A stretch of DNA of 64,000 bases from NCBI GenBank assembly GCA_949317995.1, contig OX439045.1, positions 39,947,693 through 40,011,692 of the forward strand. The letters run 5' to 3'. The notes below the pieces were generated by a model. It was not told where the DNA came from. It did no database searches and saw only the letters and a program-made list of their open reading frames with translations. How positions within the stretch are numbered: position 1 is the first letter of the stretch; each line of letters starts with the position of its first letter. Below are positions 56,315 to 64,000 of this stretch, one piece after another. The DNA is from Acholoe squamosa. Lineage: Eukaryota; Annelida; Polychaeta; Phyllodocida; Polynoidae. The position numbers and the translations under genes are program-made.

Positions 56315-59251
56315 CTAACACATCTTGTGCATTTCCCTTGCGTTCATCTCCGGCTTCATAGTAAGCCGCCATAACTGATTTTGGAGCAGTACACTCTGAA
56401 ACCTGAAACATTTTACAGTTTGGTGATCAACCAGAGGTCTTGGCCATCTAGTTTTTAACGCTTCTGTAATTTTTTTACACATCTCTTCCATTAATCCCGT
56501 CATATCCAATGATGGATTTCTTGTCTTGGAAGTACTTTCAGCTGGTTTAGTGGCTGCTTTACCAGTATTAAATTTGTTGGCATAGTGGATGTGTCGGATA
56601 CTACATTTGTACCCTTTGGCTTATTATACACTTTCTAGGGATGTATTTCCTACCAGTGTTATTCTTCCTAACCTGCATTGCACAGAACATGCCATCCTCC
56701 TGTTCAATGCCAATCAACTCGAAGTCGTCTGTCGAACAAGAGGTCTCGGGTTGATGCATTGCAGCAGCTATGGGGGTGCTAACAGATACGTTTGGCATCT
56801 CCCCAGCTAACATAGATCATTTCTTCACTGCCATATCTATGCCATTGAATACATCATGCAATGTAGTCCTTCCTTTCCAAGCATCCCTTGTACCTAACTG
56901 CTTGTCTCTGTCCATATACCAATCCTCGTTTTCAGTACCCGCCTGGCCTTGCTCAAGAGAGCATGTAACTCCATTCCATAGGCTCTGAAAGCTTCTGTTG
57001 GCTTTTGTGTTCGCTTCCTAAAAAGAACCATCTGATCCTCCTTGACCATGTTACACCATAGTCCTCTAGCAACTTCGACCAGCTGCTCAAAACTTCCCAT
57101 TAGGCCATGCCAAGTGCGCCATTGATCCACGGCCATACGACCCGGACTAGCCTTGAGGCATCTGACCAAATGTGGTCTTGCCTCGTATGGCGTCCATCCA
57201 TTACAATTCATCACATCGATGAAGTCTTTAAACCACTCCTTCCAGGGTCAAGTACCGTCGTATTACCGCTACTCTCCTGGCTGAATTGTGAGCATATGTC
57301 AGTCTACTGCACTCTTGTTTGCTCCATTCAATCACCTTGGTTTTGTTCAACTATTGTCAGTGGTATTACCTGTATTGTCCAGGCTGAGGACCATTTGGTG
57401 GAGGTGGAGATGTAGGCCCCGGACCACCTTGAGATTGTCCTCCACCCACATTAGTCCCACCATAAACGGATCCACCCGGATTAGCACCAGAAGTATTGCC
57501 CCCCTCCCTGGGTTGTTTGTATAACTAGTGCCACTGGCACTACCAGACCTGGGGATGCCCCCTGTCTGACCCTGCTGGCCTCCCCCCCTGCACATGTATT
57601 CTCTGAAGTGCTTGGGTTACCAGCGCCTGATCCAGTATCACCGGCTTGGTTCACATATATGTGGAACCCATTGGTCTCGACACTTCTATCTGAAATGTCA
57701 TCATTGACTAGGTCCGGATCCACTGATAATTGGTGGACAGTAGGTACCTCGCTTATACGAACCCTTTTAATTCTACCTTTAGGGTCTTGGGTTCTTATGT
57801 AAACCCCTTCCTGATCCACATTACGAGAAGCATTATCATTCACGAAAGGATTGTATGCATGCACTCGTTGCTTGTTTGGGTGTTGAGCAGGTGCCAAACT
57901 CGCCCTGCTTCACAAAGGTTTGATCCGCATCAGGATCAGCAACCAACGGAGGTGGGTTAATTTTTTCCTTCTGTAAGTAGCTTTCCATAGCCGACTTATT
58001 TAGAGTCAGAGTAGTAATGTTTGCTGTTAAATTTCTCTGTTCCTCTCATAACTGGGCATTCTTGGATAGAATCTTAGTTCGTATTCTCTCGTTTTCTTGA
58101 ACCGCTCGGTTCCATTCTTGTTGGGCAGCTAGTGCCTCTTTCTTCAAAGTATCTTTTAATAAATGATACTTTTCACTCTTTTCCCTTTGAGATTTCTGAT
58201 ATTCAGTCATCTCTTTCTGAATCTCGTCTTGTTCGCTGACAAGCTTGGATTCCGTCATTGCACAGTTGGAGTTTTTTTAAGTTTCTCCTGCATTGCATTC
58301 AACTCGGCCTCTAGTCTATTTACATCCCAAGCTTTAGAAATTTCTTCGGATCTAGCCTTTTCAATGGCTCTACGCCTTTCTTCCTCCTCCTTCTCAAGTT
58401 TTGCCAATTTGTTTGCCCTTCCCCTCTCTTCTGTAGACTGTATTTGCACTCTATGAACCAGAGAGGAGAGTTTGTACTTTAAGTCAGACTCTATCAGGGT
58501 AGCTTCCTGCTCTATAGAACGAAGCTTGTTGATCCGCTCTCGGGTCTAATCTTTTTCCGAGCAGACATGAAAGCTTCATGCTGCTTCTTAGCTGTTTGCT
58601 TAACTTGCTCCCTGGCTTTTAAGTAAGCCGTAATAGACTTGTACCCGGGAACCATCCAACGTCCACATCTTGACCTTTTACTCCCCCCCTGAGTTAAACA
58701 CTGAGTCAGACAAGGCCTCATCCAAAGATAATCCCATTGTATGGGCATCGGTAGCTTTAGGTAACCTGGTGCGCTGGATATCCAAGATATCTCTTCGGGT
58801 TAGAAGCGACCCGCCAGTTTCCTCCTCGGTGTCAAGACTAAAGGAACTTTTATGTTCCTCCCTATACGTATTGGTACCTTGATCATCTTGATCACTTTCA
58901 TGATCAGAAGATGTCATTAAAGGTTGGTGTGGTTTTTGTCGGGTTCCATCTAACCCCACACTATTAGTTGCTGTAGCTGCAACCTTTGGTGTCCCTGATC
59001 GTTGGATAGAACTCTGAGCTTTGGGTGTACTTAAGACCTTAGCGGCATTGTTGAAACTACCCACCTCCAAATCACGCCTACTTGTGATTACTTGAGACAT
59101 TTGGCTCACGCCTAAACAAGCAGGCCTGATCAACCCGCCTACCTGTACCCAAAGCAGTATGGCTAGGGGTACCAGGGTACATTCTTACGACGCCTCCCCC
59201 AATTATATTGGGTCCGGCCATCATTGCGGGTGGTGAGATGGTGTTCTGCAT
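56315..59251 (-). pseudogene. gag of a retroelement related to the 14.5-kb LTR element
   Basis: Reading down from ATG 59251 (MQNTISPPAMMAGPN), the coding sequence passes through several register changes. It includes a Ser/Asp-rich region (59133-58680), a long coiled-coil (58450-58050, KLAKLEKEEEERRRAIEKA and QKSQREKSEKYHLLKDTLKK), and a Gly/Asn-rich linker (57890-57350). A capsid-like segment (57260-56900) has GWTPYEARPHLVRCLK and FRKRTQKPTEAFRAYG. The last feature matches the gag of the plus-strand element. No zinc knuckle, protease or reverse transcriptase follows before 56310. A single large gag of about 950 codons is likely in the parent. Confidence 0.65.
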
Positions 59252-59262
59252 ACCCGCAGGGT

Positions 59263-59592
59263 ATTTTCTAAGAAACAAGACATAAGAAATGGGACAATAG
59301 TACCGTATAAGAAACAAGACATATGAGTTTTATCTAAGACACAAGACAAACTTATTTGCCCTATCTAAGACATGGGACTTGTAAGTATACATTTTTAAGA
59401 GTCAGGACATCAGAATATACTACTCATACTCTGTCCTGTGTCTTAGATATTCTACACAGTCCTGTGTCTTAGATATTATAATATATGTTCCCATGTCTAT
59501 ATGCTTTGAACAGTCCTGTGTCTTAGGCCTTCCTGTATGGTCCCATTTCTGAGAAAATCTCGTCCGTATAAGGTTCTTATACGGACGAGATT
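59263..59592. mobile_element. inverted-repeat element with CTAAGACACAGGAC motif and terminal hairpin
   Basis: The left part repeats TAAGAAACAAGACAT and CTAAGACACAAGAC. The right part carries the reverse form GTCCTGTGTCTTAG three times. The ends share TTTTCTAAGAAA / TTTTCTCAGAAATGGGAC in inverted orientation. At 59556-59572 and 59576-59592 a perfect 17-bp inverted repeat (AATCTCGTCCGTATAAG) surrounds a 3-nt loop. Confidence 0.65.
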
Positions 59593-62500
59593 ATTATTTT
59601 GACATCAGAAATCATGTCTTCATCTGTCTGGTTAGGCTACTGAACAAATATGTGGTACCACATAGTACTACATGTTGGTGATGGTTGACATAGCCTACAT
59701 TAGGGAACCGTTAAAAAGGCTATCAGTATGAAAACAACTAGGTTAGTTAAATTAAGGGGAGCCATAGGTTCTCTGCTGAAAATTGTGTTTTTATAGATTG
59801 CATTACCCAATTTGTGTCCTAAATAAATTAATGATAGAGCACATCTTAGATTTGCTTTATCTTGCCACGCTAACGTTGTCTCTAGAAAAACCTAAGCAAG
59901 ACATTCTAAACATAGGTATATGAACGACATCAGAACAACCATACACATATCTAACCTGACAGCTCTAGCTTTTTCCATTTTCCTTCTCTGTGTCATGAGC
60001 CACAAGCACAGCATTGAATCTCCCCCCTTGTGTCATGAGCCACAAGACACAGCATTGAATCACTCCCCTGTCGCTCCAGGTGCCTATTACTAATTTCTTC
60101 TCAACTGTTTTTGTGACAGGTCGATTGTTAAGAAATTCTTTTTAAGTGGGTCCAGGAACAGGGTTACAGACAACTCAAGAGGACATTGACCCCACCACCA
60201 TGGTAAAGTATATCTAAAATGGTGCCTACATGCAGCCAACTTATAGAGTGAGGGAGGGTTTTCAAAGTATCTATCCTGTACCAATACACGTCTAATCTTC
60301 TTTGAAAGGCTTGTTTTCTATCGATGGTTATTACTCATTGCTAGGCAAAGAGTTTCAATAAGGTGAGGGCAATTTCATTTCATACCATTTGATAGTAATA
60401 CAAACGATATAGTTTGCACCATATAGATGACAGATCTATAGTCCATTATGTATTGGTGGTGTCTTGCCCCTTGTCCCTTCATTTTAATTTATGTTTATAC
60501 ACACATGGATGGTTGAAGACGAGTCTTTGACAACCACTTGTCCTATGGTATATAATCAGATAGGAAAAATAACCTTCAGCTATCACAATGAAAACCATAG
60601 GAGTAAAAACGTAAAAGAAGACGAGCGATTCTATTCTTGGGGAGCATTAACAATCACTTCCTTATTTTGTAGAATCTCCTCTATACCTTATATATGTCAG
60701 TTCTGCTGGTGCGCCTCCTGACTGTAAGGTCCTAATCTCTCAAATTAATTGCTATCAATTAAACAAGATTAGACTCTCATTTAAGCACCATTAATCTGAT
60801 TCAAGAGTGTATGACACCCCATCCCGCCAATCCATTGTGGTCATTTTTATGGCCCAATTGACTGCCTTCCTCCAGTAAGTCTAATGTCTTATCAACCCAA
60901 CCACACGGCCTCTGAGTATCTTTCCCTGCTGAGAACTCATTACGCTAAGACTTTGTCTTAACGTAATGTCCCACCTTATGTCCCATCAGGTACAGTTTAA
61001 ATAAACGATTACAATTTGATTAGGAAAGGAAGGATGGAGGAGTGCAAAGGTGTTCCAGGCACAAAGTAATAGATCATTACTCTGGTCTTTAGAGCAGGGA
61101 TCCCAGTCGCTGTGGCATAGATCTACAGTGCTACCTCTCCCCATATGGCAGGATAGAGGTAGTGCAAGAACTGTGTCGGACCGTTGCTTTGGCTTGATGC
61201 CAAGTCATTTTGGTACATTTAGCCTAAGGTTGAACCACCTGTCTGCACAATTTAGCTCCCCCTGTCAACATTTGACACTATATCTGTCATCTGCCAGAGT
61301 CAAACACAAAGACATACACAAAGCACACCAACAAGTGTTGTGAAATTTGCCGCAATTCGACAGGTGAGCCAACAAAGCTAAGGTGGTCGGCCATTCTACA
61401 TGTGGACAATAATTAGCTCAATGAATGAGGGGAATGGATGGTGCCTGAGCCCTAATATATATATGAGCACATGTAGAAGGATGGAGGTTGCATGGTTATA
61501 TCAAAGTTATGTGGAATGCACTGATCATTAGAAGGGTTGGTAAGCAATGGGAAACATGTTATTAATTCTCTAATAATAAGGTGGTGTATCTTGGGGAAGA
61601 TACTGAAATATCTTAATGGTTTCAAATCAAGTATGTTTGTAAATGATCAAAGAGGTAAATAACATTTATTTGAGAAAAATTTTGACCATCAGATTTAAAA
61701 GTGAATAAATAAAAGGCAAAATTGAATAGAATATAGGCCTGTGTAAGCTTATGTCGTTGCTTGTCTTACCGGCAATATCAATAAGTAATTTCTAACCTCG
61801 AGAGGGTTTATTAGCATAATTGTATACAGTAGTTTAGAATAATGAAACATGAAATAATGTGACAGTTTGGCAAGCACCTCTATGTGTAGGCCTACGTATT
61901 CTATCTATGTGAATTGTGACGTAACCACACATTGTTGAGAACATGTCTAGTAGCTATACTTCTTACTTGGGACCACTTCAAATATGTAGGGTCAGCATGA
62001 AAGGCATTCCTGACATACTTTGAACATCGTTATTCGTCAAAATAGAGGGAAGCTCTGTAAAACAGAAAATGTATGGCGTACAAAAGGAAATTATTTAATG
62101 GGTGAAATATTTCCATCTTAGCTTGAAGAGATAAAGATCAGGGAATGCATGTATACAAGAGAGGTAATTCTGGCAAACGAATCATAGGATAGGTGCTGCA
62201 TTCAGAAAATGTTCAAATAAAGATCCATATATCAATTGTGAATGAAATATGGTTTACCTTTTTCAATTTCAATTCTACAATAGTGATTTTTACATGAATC
62301 AAGAAAAGCTGTCCCACAGATAATGTACAATTATGACGTTTAATCCGTCCAGGCAGTTTGGCCCTGGGCGTACTGACATTCCTCTCCTCCCGAAGCGAGA
62401 AGAGTTGAAGTTCCGGGTCAACTTGTGCGCCCCACAAATGGCGACCAGACAGCGCAAACATTGCCACTGCAGGGACACGGCAAAAGGGGCAAATATTGCC

Positions 62501-62665
62501 AAAGGGAAGGTTTTGGTGCATTACCACCTCTCACCATCACATGCCGCCTATTTTATGACTGTGAGTCGTACAGCAATCATGACTCTATGGGCCAACACTC
62601 TTACGAGGCCACCCCAGACTCGTCCATTTGGGTATATTAATAGGGCTTGTACCTAAAGTTGGTCA
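59593..62665. other. gene-free sequence
   Basis: No confident gene. A 40-bp tandem pair (TGTCATGAGCCACAAG...GCATTGAATC) lies at 59992-60065. A hairpin at 60938-60968 (CATTACG.TAAGAC arms, one mismatch) was seen. The stretch 62330-62530 is more GC-rich and open on both strands but shows no known motif. Confidence 0.45.
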
Positions 62666-63839
62666 TGTGGGGCTCTTATACCTAAAATAACAACCCTTAG
62701 CGAGTATCCATTTGAGGGGTAATGGCAACCATGGGCCCTTATGCCACAAACGTTACACTAAAGTAGAAGCACACACATGGCACTTAAGTACAAACACCCT
62801 TATATCACAACAACTCTTAGTCCACAAACTCCCTTCTAATACAGACCTGCCTTTAGAGACTTTTTGGATCCTCCTTTCTCTCTTTTTGTATAGGCCTAGT
62901 GGTAGTCAGATATTGCATGTATGTAAATAACTTGAGAAACAGCATATTAAACTTTAAAGCCATGCTCGTTGGCAGTGGTGCAAAGGATGTTTTATTGCAT
63001 GTATTTATTGTAATTCAAATAATCACCATGGCTATACCTGTCACCTAGATGTGGCAAATAGCCTATAATTATTTTTGTGAAAGTTAATCTTCTTTTGACA
63101 TTAATAATCAACTGCAAGTTGTTGTCTCTTAATTCTGAATTTATACCAATTAGTGTCATACATCTTATTAAGTTATCATATTTCGGTAATAATTGTAATA
63201 CTTTCTGCCAAAGGAACATCCCGTTCTTGATAAGGAACATTCGTCCGAGGCTAGATTTTGAACACTTTAGTAGTTTTCCATACTATAATATTCATCGCTT
63301 GTAAGGTGCGCACCCAACATGTGCTGATCCGTTAATGTGACCATGAGTTAATCCTCGCATATAAGCAATGTCGTATGCAAAAAGTATTAGAATAGCATAA
63401 AGTGAGATATCATTGGGCCAACTGCCCGATATTCTACTACCCTCTATATCCGCAAGGTTCACAGATGGGAGCATTTTAAAAGATTTAACTTAATTTAACC
63501 TGGTAATCTGCCAATCTCAGTTCCGACCGATAATCTCAAGGATTTTGGTATTGCAAAGTATCGAAATCTCACTTTATTCATTATGGCTACCACCAGCAGC
63601 CTGTAGCTGATCCATCACTAGGATCCATATCTGTAGGTACCATATCCACTGTGATCCACGCCTGTAGTTGCTATAAAGGGGTTTGTGGTATAAGGCGTTC
63701 GTGGTATAAGGGTGTTTGTGATATAAGGGTGTTTGTAGTATAAGAGCATTTGTGGTTTAGTGCCACATTTGTGGCATAGGGCTCATGGTTGCCCTTAGGC
63801 CTCAAACAGTTGGGCTGGTGGTGGTATAAGGGCCCTACA
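62666..63839. mobile_element. 1.17-kb inverted-repeat element, relative of the 30.4-33.0-kb element
   Basis: The left end TGTGGGGCTCTTATACC is inverted at the right end (TGTAGGGCCCTTATACCACC when reversed). Subterminal parts also pair: GGCAACCATGGGCCCTTATG against GGCAACCATGAGCCCTATG. GTGGTATAAGGG words repeat tandemly at 63685-63750. The core 62890-63650 has no transposase. The end sequence TGTRGGGCCYTTA is shared with the larger element. Similar 14-bp words GGCCACCC(C/T)AGACT lie at 62607 and immediately after the right end at 63840. Confidence 0.65.
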
Positions 63840-64000
63840 GGCCACCCTAGACTTTGCCTTTTTACAGCAAGTAATTAATTGTACTTCATCAACTGCACCA
63901 AGGGAAACCTGCACAAGCACCAAGCATCACTCAGAGTTTAAAGGTGAGGTGGTCAACTCTAAGGTTTCAACCAGCAAAGTGGCCGCGTCTAGGTGAATTA
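63840..64000. other. unassigned window end
   Basis: Nothing recognisable in the last 160 bases apart from the 14-bp word shared with 62607-62620. Confidence 0.5.

Noticed and set aside
62213-62656. Overlapping open frames on both strands in a GC-richer patch
   Set aside because: No motif, signal or splice support; openness on both strands suggests composition rather than coding.

Overview
This is a eukaryotic, AT-rich, intron-containing window dominated by transposable elements. Two split genes carry normal GT-AG introns, and miniature inverted-repeat elements (MITEs), retrotransposons and degenerate tandem repeats fill most of the rest. The gene content (an animal-type GH3-domain protein, class A GPCR tandem copies) and the repeat content (Ngaro/PAT-type tyrosine-recombinase retrotransposon, Ty3/gypsy relatives, MITEs with CCCAGTG termini) fit a marine invertebrate, most likely an invertebrate deuterostome such as a hemichordate, echinoderm or cephalochordate. 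The species cannot be fixed from the sequence alone.

Layout. 1-12 kb: no host gene; a 343-bp tandem repeat array (3.6-5.4 kb), a 49-bp tandem array (5.9-6.1 kb), several MITEs and a 47-nt palindrome (10.84 kb). 12.36-14.21 kb: three exons (+) of a secreted cysteine-rich protein. 14.46-20.53 kb: a degenerate Ty3/gypsy-like LTR retrotransposon (+) carrying two nested MITEs. 21.33-25.37 kb: an eight-exon GH3-domain gene (-), predicted at 584 aa, every exon junction in phase. 30.38-33.01 kb: a large inverted-repeat element built of short degenerate units. 35.9-39.65 kb: a GPCR pseudogene and a second GPCR copy with one frameshift, separated by a 5'-truncated LINE. 41-47.5 kb: two MITEs and a Ty3/gypsy element (-) with integrase and an unusual third ORF bearing zinc-finger-like motifs. 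48.19-53.11 kb: a young tyrosine-recombinase retrotransposon (-) with split direct repeats. 53.11-56.3 kb: a compact, intron-poor, divergently arranged cluster unlike its surroundings (BIR-like ORF, acidic ORF, PC4-like ORF, zinc-finger-like ORF, repeated promoter module), probably a decayed piece of a large DNA virus or giant transposon. 56.3-59.25 kb: gag region (-) of an element related to the 14.5-kb one. 59.3-64 kb: inverted-repeat elements and unassigned sequence.

How it fits together. Only the GH3 gene looks intact and expressed from ordinary host context. The cysteine-rich gene continues beyond what can be followed, and the LTR element lies downstream of its last visible exon. The GPCR copies look like a local tandem duplication in decay. 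Everything else is mobile DNA, much of it nested: MITEs inside LTR elements, a MITE inside a tandem repeat unit, and a retrotransposon inside a TA microsatellite. The most unusual stretch is 53.11-56.3 kb.
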